Below are positions 9,772-28,767 of a stretch of DNA of 64,000 bases, one piece after another. Source of the stretch: Tribonema minus. Lineage: Eukaryota; Sar; Xanthophyceae; Tribonematales; Tribonemataceae. The stretch covers positions 372,001 through 436,000 of the forward strand of contig JAFCMP010000557.1 of the NCBI GenBank assembly GCA_017506865.1, given 5' to 3'. The translations under genes and the position numbers were made by a program. The stretch's first letter is position 1. Each line of letters begins with the position of its first letter. A model generated the notes under the pieces. That model saw nothing but the letters and a program-made list of their open reading frames with translations, made no database searches and was not told the DNA's origin.

Positions 9772-12700
9772 GCACTGTGCCCGTGCGCGTCGTTGAAGTA
9801 GCTGCCGTTGAGGTTGCTGTCCGTGTCGTCGACGTCCATCGCTGAGCCGCTGCTGCCTCGCCTAGCGCTGATGACGTTGTGCGTGCGCTCCGCGCGGCGC
9901 GCCGACCCGCGCGCCATTGCCGTCAGCGGCACCACCACCTGCGCACGAGAGTACGGCGGTTACACAGCGACAGCTACAGAGAGGAAAATGACACCTTCCG
10001 CGCTTGACGGCTGCCGGTGTACGAGCATGAACACCGCATCGTTAAAGGTGCCGAGCCGTGGGTGGCACCACCGCCTAAGGACGACAGCGACAGTCATAGC
10101 ATGACAGTTGTAAACTGAGCAGCACCTGCACTCAACAACAGTGCCGCGCTTGGGCAACGGCTAAGAAACACGTTCAACTTTGCCAGTGCACTCAACGCTG
10201 CTCAAGTTGCGATGAGATGGCTGCGGCCAGTAGGTCTTGACTAGCGCGTTTTGGACACTCCTAAAGTATTTTGAACTCCTGACGGCACGTATCATACAAG
10301 TGTTCACATTCAAGTATACTGGCGTCCTGCTATCGCTATGGATACAGAGTGCTCTTTGTCACGGCCTGGGATCCGAGAGCAGGCGCAGTACGAGAAATGT
10401 GTGTTGCGCGCTTAAACTTCAACCTACGGCAGGGCACACTTCAAGCGCTTCAAGCACATCACATCAGCAAACAAAGTCTTTCACGTTTCATTCATGAAAC
10501 TTCAATAAACTTCTGAAAACTTTGATCAACTGCTTGATAGTTTTCTCCCACCGCGCTCATCTCGTCATAGGGCACTGGGTCAAAGCCCTCATCCGAATCG
10601 TTAGGTTCACCGTCGACAGCAAACTGCAGTCATTCATTCATGAATCATCAACTCTCTTCTTGATTCTATTCTTACCACTGTGCTCACCTCGTCATAGGGC
10701 ACGGGGTCGAGGTCCTCCTCCGAATCGTTCGCCTCGCCGCCGATGCCGCGGCCGCTGCTGCCGCCGCCGCGGCCCTCCGACTCCGACTCAGAGTCGGTCG
10801 CCAGGTACTCGGAGCGTATGATGCGCGCGAGCGTCGCGTCCACGCCGTCGACGTAGAGGCCGCTGTCGAAGGACGAGAAGTCGAGGGGGTCGAGGTTCAT
10901 GGCATCCACATCCGCCTGGTGATGGGGGTGGTGGTGATGGTGGTGGTGATGGTGTTGGTGGTGGCTGGCGTCGGCGTGGCTGCGCGCGCGTGGAAGCAAG
11001 GGGGGGAGGAGGGGGGGGGACGTGCGGCAGCAGGGCTCAGCGACGATTGCACGCAACTGTGAATGGCGCACTTTTCATGAGCAACGGATGGTTTTTTTTA
11101 CCGTGTCTCTGCGAGGAAGCATGATGTGCGGGGCAGCCATGGGGGGGGGGGGGGGGGGGGGCTAGACATGGCCCGCGTGGCCTCGCATGGAAACCGCATT
11201 GCAGTGCGTAGAAGGGGGGCGTGCGAGGGTCATGAGGGGGCGGCCGCAGCCGGCGTGGGGGCAGTGAGCCTGCTGAGCCATGCTGTACGTGCGCTGATGC
11301 AGAGATCCAACGCAGCATTGCATCGCCGGCGGCCCTGGACGCCTTCGCGGGATCAAGACGGCCGAACGGCGACGGCCGTGCGGGGAGCTCGCGCATGAAG
11401 GGGAACTTGCAAAAGCAAAACGAAAGCCCTGAGGCAGCAAAGCGCAGCCAATGCGCACACGCACGCGCGCCCGCGATGATGGCCTCGACACAACGGAAAT
11501 CTCTTTCAAATCAGCGCACTTTCTGCGAGCAACAAACAAAAAAAACAGCAGCGGCCTCACCTGACGGGCGCGTCGAAGCCAGCGGCGCCCCAGCTCAGCG
11601 GCAGCGGCGCCACGCCGCCGTCGCCGCCGCCGCCGCTGTGCAGGCCGCGGTCCCGCCGCGCGAACGCGCCGCGGATGCCGTTCCCCGCGCTCGCGCGCCG
11701 CGTGAGCGCCGCGCGGCGCAGCGAGTCGACGTGCGGCACGACGGCGCCGGGGCCCGAGGGGCGCCGCACGTGTTGGTTGAAGTTGACGGAAATAGCCAGC
11801 GGCACCAAATGGCCGCAGTCCTGAGCGCTGCTGCTGCCGCTGTCGGCGGCGCCGCCGCTGCTGCCGGCGGCGGCGGCGGCGGCGGGGGCGGCGGCGAACT
11901 CCGGGTGCTTGAGCTTGACGTGGAGGTTGAGCGACGACGCGTTGCCGTAGCCCTTGAAGCAGTGCGGACACGTGTACTTGCGGTCGACCTCGTAGGCGCG
12001 CCTGCGGATGGTGGCGGCAGCGGCGGAGGGGGCGTGTCTGAGTGAACGCTGCGCGGTGAGGCGCTTGACGTGCGCGTCTGCTGATGTTTTCGAGTCGGTC
12101 GGTTCGGATCCCCGCGTGATGCATCTGTGGTCTGGCCGTGCATAGAGAATTCCCAGATCACGGCTCCAACGTACAGTTTCTCTGGCAGGATCCCGCTGTG
12201 TCTCAATGATGACGCATGCGGCATGTCTATCACTTCCACGTTGTGCTCCGTGCAGAGCGCGCATGCATAGCAGCAACGGCTGCACGTGCGGGCGGCTGCA
12301 CTGCACTTCAGCTGGGGGTCCATGCAGCAAAGCATCGCTGTGTACGGACCGAGCTAGGAGGACCCCAAGGGATGTTAGCTCGTCCCAATCAGCAGGCCTA
12401 GTCATGGACTGTGCCTGTGGTACAGGCATTGGTGCTTTTGGTGGTTTGTTCTAATATGGTCAGCGCGTCGTACATGTGCTGCCACGTGTGCTCGCTCGAC
12501 GGGAGTCTGAGCTGCAGCTCAGTCCCATGCCGGCAGCGGGGACCGTGCGTATGGTAACATTTGATCAGACATGCTGTGGCAACTGTGCACAGGTGCCATG
12601 TCTTTGCACTTTTGGTATCATCGTGTACTTCAAGAGGTACTTCTAAGCATGTGCTCTGTTGACAACAATGAAAGTCTGTGTCTGTTCAAAGTTTGAACTC

Positions 12701-13448
12701 AAGCTCAATCAGGCGAATGTGCAAGGCAAAATTAGCAGTAGCCTTGACCAGCTCTAGCAGCTGGCCAGATGGATCAGCTGAGTCCTTGGCTGCATGCTGA
12801 TGCTAACAGGCAGATCGATGGCAAAGCTCGGATCCTGCTGGGCTGTTAATCTCGCTGATGGCGACCCATGGCACCATCCGTTTGCACGTGTGCTACTGTA
12901 CTGCACACATTGATTCATGTCATAGATGGATGTGACTGGCGGCGCACTCACTTTCTTGGTCTCTTGTATAGCTTCTTCCTCAGCGGCACGCGCGACGCCA
13001 CCTTGCCCGTGTCTCCACCCTGCGCCGCCTGCACAACGAATACCCGCCAAAACACGTAGTGGAACGTGAAGATCCCGCCTGGCGCTCTCAAAGATCTGCT
13101 GAAGCGTAGGGACTCGTAGATTCTGCGCTCGTCACAACTGCAAGCTCACACCGCTCGCATGACACAAAGCGTAGCTACGGGCTGGTACGCATTAGGAGCT
13201 GCATAATAAGGTCACCGCGGACGTTGCCCGCGCTGCGCACGCTGCGTAGGCTGGCTTGAACGCTAGTAGTAAGGCGAATTTCAGCGCATGTTGTCGAGGG
13301 ACTTGCTTTTGCTGTGTTTGTGCCTGCCGCGCTGTGTTCCTATTTCGATGGAGTGGGCAACTCTACTCTCGGAAGCACTCACCGAGTTCTCAGAGCTTGG
13401 CTGTAGCGGATGCGGCGCTGGCAATGCCTGCAATGCAATGATATCCAT
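8766..13448 (-). CDS. C2H2 zinc-finger protein with Gln/His-rich C-terminus
   Basis: Five exons, complement(8766-9938, 10688-10979, 11561-12001, 12952-13127, 13383-13448), close in phase for 715 residues. The start of exon 2 is the least certain (13127 fits phase; 13137 is the stronger acceptor). Exon 2 encodes IYESLRFSRS, FTFHYVFW and a basic LYKRPRK stretch; its last two bases complete a codon with exon 3, giving KRAYEVDRKYTC. The single finger is C-P-H-C-x12-H-x4-H with the segment NASSLNLH. A short His run, an acidic DSESESEG/NDSEEDLDP segment, then polyQ interrupted by His/Pro, a Ser/Gly-rich part and an Ala-rich tail follow. This is the composition of a transcription regulator. A decayed copy of the exon 4 end lies in the following intron. 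Confidence 0.75.
10561..10612 (-). repeat. Decayed copy of zinc-finger exon 4 end
   Basis: Read on the minus strand it repeats the functional exon end (NDSEEDLDPVPYDE) as NDSDEGFDPVPYDE, 127 bp downstream of the real boundary at 10688. Its donor is ATgagc where the real one is GTgagc, so this copy cannot act as a normal 5' splice site. Confidence 0.88.
11138..11160 (+). repeat. Poly-G tract in zinc-finger intron
   Basis: About 20 consecutive G on the + strand (C on the transcribed sense strand), inside the intron between exons 3 and 4. It parallels the poly-C runs in the aminotransferase and GST-HIT introns. Confidence 0.9.
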
Positions 13449-14902
13449 GGTTGTCACCTCCCGCCCGCTGCTAACACACACACACACACACTGCCCTCCC
13501 TCCTTCCCTCCTCGCGTAGTGACGCGTGCACCCGATTTCACGCCTTAAATCAGGCAGCGGCGGCACCCCGCGTGAGCGGTTTGCTGGCAGGCTGGTGGAG
13601 AGCCAGTCCGTGCGTCGGCATCGGCTCAACCTCGCTGGAACAGCTCGTGGCACGGCCTCGGAGAGCTGGTCGCAGGCCACCACCGAGGAGTTCGATTCTT
13701 CCAGTTTCACTTGGTGTAACCGGCAAACGGAGCTGATCTGCGCTGACGTGGGGTCGCCGCTCTGCTCTGTACAGCCTCTGCGCTTTCCAGGAACCTCAAT
13801 GCCATTGTGCGCCTGCAAACACCGTACTCTTGTCTTTGCCATGATCTGCGGAGGGCACGCGCATTGTGCGCTGCACGCCGCCCAATGCTCGTTGATCTGC
13901 TCCACTGGCGCTAGACGCTGACGCATCCGTGTCTAACACGCATTCAATTTGAAGGCATTGATATAGTGAAAGGCTGGTGGCAACATTTGCATGCATCAAC
14001 CTTCGTATGCAGCTATGCAGTAGTGTCTGATGGTGTTTTGCATGCTCTGTCATGCACCACGCCGGAGCAATCAAACCGCACCCTATAATGAGGGTTAGGG
14101 CTAGGGGTAGAACATTGCAGCAACTACGGTTTGCCTTCACGAGCCGTCAAGAATCCTTCCTGTATGTATACCTACGCAAAAAAGTGTCACGGTGACCTCT
14201 GAATCTCAGACACAGCAGCATCATCAATGCACTGCACCACGAGTGAATCGGATGGCAGCAACAAAGCAGTCAGCAAGGCACCATAACATTGCCAATCGAA
14301 TGCGTGCAGAAGCTGCAAGTCGCCAGTTGTACAAGACAAACGTGCCAAACAGAAAGTAAGCACCCAAAAAGAGCAGAGCAAGACCACGCGTTCTGCAACC
14401 GATTGTCAAAATCTTGTTGTATATATGAGATCGTGTACATTGCACTTTGTGCCGGTTGTCATTGGGCTACACCGCTCATCAAACCCACAACTTCCAAGGC
14501 CAAAGGATGTGTACATTTTTTACATACTCTGACAAGCTCTGCCGCCTGCAGATCATTAGGCAGGCGCTGTCAGGCAGCAAACGTTCCCGCATTCTCTCGT
14601 GACCACAGCCCGCCAACAACGCATTACGAACCTTCTTGCTGTGTTCGCCTGTTACTGCCAAGGTGGGAGTGTACCGACACAGTGCGGTACGGAGGCAACA
14701 ACAGTCACTAGCTGCCCCTGCTTGCACCACGCCTATCCTGAAGGCCAGACACGGATACATCGCGCGCCTGCGACGCGGTCACACCCCGCCCCCGAGCCGC
14801 GACAGACGCCGCAGTACCCGCGCGCGCCACGGCAGCAGCGCGCAGCGGCACACACGCCGCAGCAACGCTCAGCCGCAGCGCCACGTCGCCAGCGCGCCGC
14901 AA
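13449..14902. other. Spacer between zinc-finger and DsbA-like genes
   Basis: Contains a (CA)n run at about 13477-13493 just upstream of the zinc-finger start, a telomere-like gggttagggctagggg at about 14093-14109, and GC-rich 3' flank of the DsbA-like gene. No gene recognised. Confidence 0.5.
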
Positions 14903-17020
14903 TCATTTGAGCGCGTCAAACGCCTCGTCAAACACGTCCACGGGCTGCGCGCCCGATAGCGTGAGGCGCTCCTTGTTGCCGTCGCGCGCGATGACGAAGA
15001 ACGGCACGCCCGTGATGCCGAGGCGCCGCGCGCTGTCGAACGCCTCGCGCATCACTACATCTTCATCCTCGCCGCTCTCGAGGTACGCGCGCACGTCGCC
15101 GGAAATGCCTGCGGTTTCCGCGATGCGCACCAGCGTGTCGACGCTCGACAGCTTGGCGCCCTGCTCAAAGTACCCGCTGAAGAGGGCTTCTATGACGGCG
15201 TCCTGCGTGATGCGCGCGCGTGCGGGGCAGCGGAGGAGAGATCAGCTCTGGCTGCTTGACGATCATCAATGATTGGCGCATGCTGCAGGTGGACTCTATG
15301 GTCGTGGATGGGTGCGTGTGCGTTGGAGGCACAGCTGGTGCGTATGCAGGCTGCATGACAGTGGTGCTGTTGGCATGCGCATTGGAAGTAAGCTCTGACA
15401 ATGTGATGATGATCGCTGATGATTGCAGCTGCATGTGCACAACTAAGACCGAAGCAATTTTCCTTGGGGTCATGCAAAAACAGGAATACTGGCTTCAATC
15501 TGTTGTGCTGGCCTCTGCACCACCAACTCCCCGCACCCTGCAACTTCAGCTCTCTGGTACCACTGACAGTTGCGTGATGCACTGAATCTGAACCACGAGC
15601 ACTAGCAGAACATGTTGCTGAATTACTACTTCAGAATTAGCATCAAGAACCTGCCTGTTTTCCCTGTTTTCCCGCCAAGTGCACCAGCCGGTGGCTCATG
15701 ATCGTGTTCTGGACTGTCCGGTCCTCCTTGAACTTGATGCCATTCTCCTCCCCAGCAGCAGCCTTTGTCGGACAGAAAAAATGGCACAACAAAAAGTGAG
15801 ACGCAATGGCCTGCATGAAGTGGACACAGCGACATTCTCTCTGCAAGCTGACAACCTGCGGTTTGGGTAATGTAGGGCTGAACATGCAGCATCAATCAGC
15901 CCAGGGGCTCCAACAGAAAACCGCACCACCACAGTGGGACTAACATTATTCACAAGTGCAGACATCATGTGCATGCGCGCCGCAGTCTCCCCTGCAGGCA
16001 CGACTTGCGTTGATACAGCGTCCGTCTCTGCAGTGCCAGGGGGGTAAGGCAACGATCTGTTGTCAACAACGCGCAGCGCGTGTACGCGCAGTGTCGCCCT
16101 GTGCATGCGCACAACAACATGCGCTGCTGCCGCGCACAAAGGCCGAGCAGATGGCGCCAGTCGATCAGACAGCTGTTGCTACCATAGGTGTGTCATTTGC
16201 CAGCATGCCACTTGACAGCACTTGCCCTTGGCAGGCAAAAACAGGGACCCTGTCCAGCGGGACATGTATGCTTGAATTGCACATCTGCGGAGTATGGTAG
16301 CGGACGTGCTCTGCGAAAACAACCTCGAGACTTGCGCTGTTCGCTGGCTAGCTACTGAGCTTTGAGCTTCTGATACCTCTTGATGGCACCATCCATTCTT
16401 CATGCTACCGCTTCTTGCAACCCGTGCAACTGATACTTCATCAGATCTCACCGGGTGTACTGGCTCTGTGAGTCGCTGTCTCAATCCCTGTTGTGGTCTC
16501 AAGCAATCACAGGACACTGTGAACTAGCCGCACATACCAAAACAACTCAAAACGGCCCTGTTCCCACAGCATCCGCTGATGCGAAGTCTATTTCCGCATT
16601 CCGCACCTGCGCTTGATGTGTTGCAGTCGGTATGAGCGCCCTTGCCCATTGTACCGCCTCGGGAAGCCGTGTCTCAAGTATCATCCTGATCAGTCACCCA
16701 TACCAAGTCACCAAGACGGAACTCACCAACGAAGCTGCCATGCGCGCGCCCGCCTGCGCCCCATACTTCTGCCTGAGATGCACGCCTATAGGGATGCCGC
16801 TGTCCTTTGGTGAATTGGCGTCCAGAAAAAATGGCTTCCATGTGGTCTGCACATCCTTGGGGCCAAGCCCCCGTTCGCGTATCGCCGCCTCCAAACGCCG
16901 CTTGCCGATGAAGCACCACGGGCAGACTGGCGGGGACAGGGCGTACGGTGCAGCGGCGGGCGGATAGATTGAAACGGCGCGCATGTGCAGCTTACTGTGT
17001 TCAAGGATGTCTAGGCTCAC
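14903..17020 (-). CDS. DsbA/FrnE-family thioredoxin-fold oxidoreductase
   Basis: Exons complement(14903-15202, 15655-15762, 16727-16926 or longer). The first shown exon carries the redox motif VCPWCFIGKRRLEAAI and the WKPFFLD strand typical of FrnE/HCCA-isomerase-like DsbA proteins; the middle exon reads GEENGIKF...NTIMSHRLVHLAGKQGKQ; the last has DAVIEALFSGYFEQG, an acidic helix and the cis-Pro loop GITGVPFFVI. Junctions MAASL|AAAG and GKQ|DAVI are phase 0. The second intron needs a GC donor (CAG|gcaggt), a GC-AG intron. The 5' end is uncertain: the ORF stays open to an ATG at 17020 or 16984, but residues before VCPWC do not look like the family and a good acceptor (ccgccag) sits at 16927, so a short upstream exon may exist. 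The unspliced version is 233 residues, normal for the family. Confidence 0.82.
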
Positions 17021-17592
17021 ACTTCGTTAAGCAGGCGTCCAGTTAAGCCTATGTTTGACAGCACGTGGCAACGTGCAAATTATTGCCAACATCGCCAAGG
17101 CAGGGGGCTAAGGGCATGCATAAGATCAACTGCACAGCTACGGGTGCATGTTCTCGGCAAAGGCAGCATGTAGAAGGGGCCGACTGGCCGACCTTGATAC
17201 ATATGCTTGGCAACTCTTGCATCATCCTCGCAGATCAATCAACTGTGCAAGGCCTGAAGTCACGTCATTGCTACGTCATTTCTCACAGAGAGCGAGCCAT
17301 CTCCATGATGAAAGCACTGTGGAGGTCAGGCATGAGAGATCTTCGGAATCTTTGACCAAAAATGAGCGCGATGTTCTCACTCACCATTGTCGCTGTAGAC
17401 CGTAATTTTGTACATGCTGCGCCAGGCCGAGGTTGCAATGATTGATGTGTGTGTGGTGGTGCACTGGCTGGCTGGTGCTGGTGTTTTTAAAATCTGTTGT
17501 TTTATCTTCTGCGACGGCGAAGTTGAAGTTGACCAGGTCTCCTGACCCGTCGCTCTGGGGTTCTTTTCCTAACTCTCTCACGGTTGTGACCT
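17021..17592. other. Head-to-head spacer between DsbA-like and GST-HIT genes
   Basis: Should contain both promoters. An open stretch on the minus strand near 17400-17581 is of unknown meaning and could hold the missing first exon of the DsbA-like gene. No TATA-like element stands out. Confidence 0.4.
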
Positions 17593-24778
<7,186 letters not shown>

Positions 24779-25482
24779 ATGCGTATCGCCGCACTGTGAC
24801 ACCGCTCAGTGCGTCCAGTTTCTGGGCTGGGTTGAAACCGACGTTTCAGAGTTGTGTCTGCCGCGCAGAGAGCCGGTGGCGGTTGCAGACAGGGGTGCCA
24901 GGCGTTGCAGCCGGTTACACCGCTGTAGTCGCGTCCGCTGCGCGGCTCGCGCTCTAGAGAGTGGCCGTTGTATCCGTAGATCACAGCGCATCAAGGTGCC
25001 CCTCCCCCTCAGAGGGGTGCGGTTGAGGCGCAGTTTACCTTGGCTACATTGACATGTGAAAGAGAGATGTGTGCATCTGATGTTTTGTGGGTACCACGCT
25101 CCGCCTCGCCTTGTGATGCGCTGCTGGCTGCCTTGCTGTGGGGCTCCGTGATACACGATGCAAGCTGGCAACTGCACAACGCGCGCGCGCTCATGGGATG
25201 GTTGCAACTCGCTGTTTCGCCCAGTTGCAATCATGTTGCAGGCGCAGTATACTGTACAAGAGCCGGCAAACAAGGCAAAAGTCTGCACACTGTCCCCTGG
25301 GCTTAAATGATATTGACAGCCTTCATCTGAACCACTGCAGGACGCACGTAGATGAAAGAGGCCATCGTGGTATCGTGCAGCCATAGCTGGTGACACACAA
25401 GCTCCACGCCTACATAGAAGAGCCATACTTTGGACACACAATATGAGGGGCCACTCTGAGGTCTGCCGTGCCTCGACGTCTA

Positions 25483-25507
25483 TAACCCTAACCCTAACCC
25501 TAACCCT
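25483..25507 (-). repeat. Interstitial telomere-like repeat
   Basis: Four perfect CCCTAA units on the + strand, between the 3' ends of the convergent GST-HIT and SnoaL-like genes. It is one of the longest clean arrays in the window. Confidence 0.92.
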
Positions 25508-25559
25508 GCTACTCTGAAGCATGTACAACTGGAGGTGAAATGCGCCGCCGCCGTGCAGC

Positions 25560-26974
25560 TCAACTCCCCGCCACCGCGGGATCGGTCGCGAGCAGCAGCC
25601 CGTGCGTGTCCATGGCGTGCGTGAACCGGACCACTTTTCCCTCGTCGTTGAACTCAAACACGTTCATCACATACTTGTCCGTGAACCGCCGCCCCGTCGC
25701 CTTCCACGTCAGCGACACCTCCGCCCACGATACCACCGTGTCGCCGCCGTCGAGAAACTTGACAATGCGTGAGGAGTCGTGCATGACGGCCTGCGCGCGG
25801 AACGCCGGGAACGATCCTGCGGCCTCTTCCGGGCCGCGGCGCGTCGCGAGAATGGGGATGCCGTAGCTCTCGCGCCCGTCCCACATGATGTCGTCCGCAA
25901 AGAAGGTCTTGAGTGTCTGCATAGGGGCAAGTGGCGGCGCAGGGAAAGCATGGTGATGTCGATGTCTCAACACTTAAAATGCCCTGCGATAATGAGCTTG
26001 GGAGATGCCGTAGCTCTCGCGCCCGTCCCACACGATGTCGTCTGCAAAGAAGGTCTTGAGCGTCTGCAGAGCAGGGGCAGTGGCGGCACGATGATGTCAT
26101 TTGGCAAGTCTGAAATGCCTTGTAATTTTGAGAATGGGGATGCCGTAGCTCTCGCGCCCGTCCCACACGATGTTGTCCGCAAAGGTCTTGAGCGTAGGCG
26201 CAGTGGCGGCGCAGGGGAAGTGTGCGCACCACGTCAAAGCATGACGATGTCAATTGTTCAACATTTGAAATGCCTTGTAATTAAAAAGCATGGGGATGCC
26301 GTAGTTCTTACGCCCGTCCCACACGATGTCGTCCGCAATGAAGGTCTTGAGCGTCTGCTTAGCACAGAGGCGGTGGTGAGGAAATGGTGGCACAGGGAGG
26401 AGACGTGCGCGCACCATACATCAGGGCATGGTGATGTCAAACTTGATTCAGCCTTGTAATTACATTACGATGTTGCATGAAAACAGAGTGTGTGGTGCTC
26501 TGTTGCTATGTCGCACATGACGGTGTGGCAACCTGTCTGCTGCCCCACTGCATGCCCTCCACAGAGGCGCTGTCTGAAAAGACACTCTAACTTGGCGGAC
26601 CTCTTGGTCTCATGTACAGGTCACAAAGTTCTGCAGTGATGGCGCGCAGCGACTGCACTAGGTATGACACTCCTTGCTGTATATTAACACGTGCAGTTAC
26701 TTTTGAGGTCGATAAACATAGCCTTGCTGACAAATACACTGACCTCGAGGTCCCCGCGGCCAAGCGCCTCATACATCGCGCGTAACCGTTTGACGTTGCT
26801 GGACACTGGGCCATCTGCCAGTGGTAACTGGACATTAAGCTTCGCAGCGTCGTTGCTGCTGCTCATGCTGCAGGTGAGCTTCGTGACACCGCCTCTTAGC
26901 GTGGCCGTGTAGCCGCGAGAAACGAAGGAGGCAGCCGGTGACAAAGCCGCAAGCGCCAGCAGAGAGTGACGCAT
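25560..26974 (-). CDS. SnoaL/NTF2-like protein with signal-type N-terminus (minus copy)
   Basis: Two exons, complement(25560-25916, 26744-26974), phase 0 at GRGDLE|TLKTFF, 195 residues. The N-terminus MRHSLLALAALSPAASFVSRG is a signal-like sequence with an AASF motif, consistent with secondary-plastid or secretory targeting. The SnoaL-like alpha+beta barrel follows: YEALGRGDLE, FADDIMWDGRESYGIP, RIVKFLDGGDTVVSW, WKATGRRFTDKY, VFEFNDEGKVV and THGLLLATDP. This family includes polyketide cyclases, ketosteroid isomerases and binding-only members; no function can be assigned. It is a divergent paralogue of the gene at 27736-28767, sharing the intron position. Its intron holds three decayed copies of the exon 2 start. 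Confidence 0.85.
25850..26370 (-). repeat. Acceptor-side exon-edge ladder, 4 copies, 132-159 bp period
   Basis: The exon 2 start (acgctcaagacctt... through the DGRESYGIP codons) recurs with its first base at 25916 (functional), 26063, 26195 and 26354. Each copy carries ~65-75 nt of exon-like sequence plus an intron piece with a gcgcaggggaag-type segment. The 26195 copy has lost its acceptor AG; 26063 and 26354 keep tgcag/agcag. Confidence 0.93.
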
Positions 26975-27735
26975 ACACTCTCGCGGCGAGACCTGTGTGT
27001 TGGAGACCTCAAGTAACTCGCTGAAGGTACCTCTCTGCGGATAACATGAAGCAGCAAGCAAAGCAGCAGCACTCGTGTACAAGCCTCTGGAGGATTTTGG
27101 GCAAGCTGGCCAATTCTGAGCTAGTGTGGTAGAAGGATGGCGTCTAAGCATGAGTTTGGGCGTGCCATGTAAATATGCCGCCAGGCATCACCAACGCTAA
27201 AGCAGCTATAGCAGCAGTAGGTCAGTCGTGCAGCGACGAGCGAGAGGAGAAGCAAATATTTGCAAGCACAGGCTGTGACCGCAGCGTCAGCGTCACAGCA
27301 AGTCAGCCGATGAACGTTCTATGCGTACCTGTAGAATCAGAGTCGTCAAGTTGCCTGCAAGGAAAGCCAAGGCTTTGCTGTATCCTGCTATCGATCCACA
27401 TCGAAACAGAGGGATTTTCTTGGGGCCTAAAAATAAATTCTCAGACAAGAATCGAAGCTTTGATTGTCAGTGACCACACAGGTGCTAGCTCGCCCTCAGA
27501 GCCAAGGCAGGGCTAGGAGCACGGTGAGTGTAGCTTCTAGCGTGGTCGCATCAAATTGACAGCAGAAACGGTAGTGTTCTTGTACCTTCCACACTGAGTT
27601 GAACTTGTGGAAAACTTGATCAATTGAGGTTAACGTTGCTTTCGGTGTTTGTATCACACACAGCTTCCCTTCAAGTGTTTCACAGCTTTACGTCTGGCCT
27701 CTCCCGAGCAGCGCAGCCGTACCAATCGATCCTGC

Positions 27736-28767
27736 ATGCGACCCGCCATCCTGGCGCTGGCGGCCCTCACGCCTGCAGCATCGCTCGTCTCACGTGGAAC
27801 GCCAGCGTTGGCGCGAGCCTGTGGAGCCTTTGTGACCAGCAGTCGTAGCAGCATGAGCAGCAGCAGCAGCGGCGGCAGCACTGGTCAAGGCGGCACTGGC
27901 AATCTGAATGTCACTGTTCCGGCAGCAGAAGCCGGCATGTCAAAAAACGTGGCCACGATTCAGGCCATCTACGCGGCGTTTGCACGTGGCGATCTAGAGG
28001 TCAGTTGCTGCGGCTTGTACAGCTCACCGGTGCCAGGTAACATGATTGAATACCATGGACATCGGCCATTGGTGTTGCCGCTAATGGTGTGCAAAGGAGA
28101 TGGCGTGTCAGACATGCAGGATTGTCCCTTCTGCGTTGGTCGCTACCATCCCTCGTGCAGCGACAATGCAGTGTCACCTTTCAAGCTGGCAGCAGATGTG
28201 CCTACGTGCGGCTGCTACTTGCCAACAGACACGCGCTGGCATGCACATGCGTGGAGGATACGCGGCTTTGCTGTAATGAACCGTACTGTCTTGCGCGTGC
28301 TCTGACCATCACAGTGCGATTTGACACATCTGCACGTCAGCACAGCGTAGGACGGCAACTACTAGTAGTACATGCACAGCGACAGCACTTCGCGCTGTCT
28401 GACCTCTCTCTTCCCCCCCCCCTGCGCGCAGACGCTCAAATCGCACCTCGCGGACGACGTCACCTTCGACGACAGGGAGAGCTACGGCATACCGCTCATC
28501 GCGCCGCGCCGTGGCCCCGACGAGGCCGTCGCGGCCTTCACGACGTTCCGCGACAACGTCGACATCGTCAGCTCGCGCATCGTCAAGTTCCTCGAGGGCG
28601 GCGACACGGTGATTGCGTGGGCGGACTCGACGTTTGTGTGGCGCGCGACGGGGCGGCGCTTCTCCGACGCCTACAACATGAACGTGTTCGAGTTTAACGC
28701 GGACGGCAAGGTGGCGCTCGACACGCACGGGTTGCTGCTCGCGACGGACCCCAGCATCGGCAAGTAG
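27736..28767 (+). CDS. SnoaL/NTF2-like protein with signal-type N-terminus (plus copy)
   Basis: Exons 27736-27999 and 28432-28767, phase 0 at ARGDLE|TLKSHL, 199 residues. MRPAILALAALTPAASLVSRG is a signal-like N-terminus with AASL; a Ser/Gly linker follows, then IQAIYAAFARGDLE, LADDVTFDDRESYGIP, RIVKFLEGGDTVIAW, WRATGRRFSDAYNMN and DTHGLLLATDP. It is a clear paralogue of the divergent gene at 25560-26974 (same intron site, shared ESYGIP and HGLLLATD blocks). The ~0.76 kb between the starts may be a shared promoter. Unlike its partner, its 432-nt intron shows no exon-edge copies. Confidence 0.86.

Noticed and set aside
8583..9845. 420-residue + strand ORF rich in Arg, Ala, Leu and Val
   Set aside because: Antisense reading of the CAG-repeat exon of the zinc-finger gene, whose minus-strand frame splices in phase with upstream exons.
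25483..25507. Chromosome end
   Set aside because: Only four units, with genes on both sides; interstitial.
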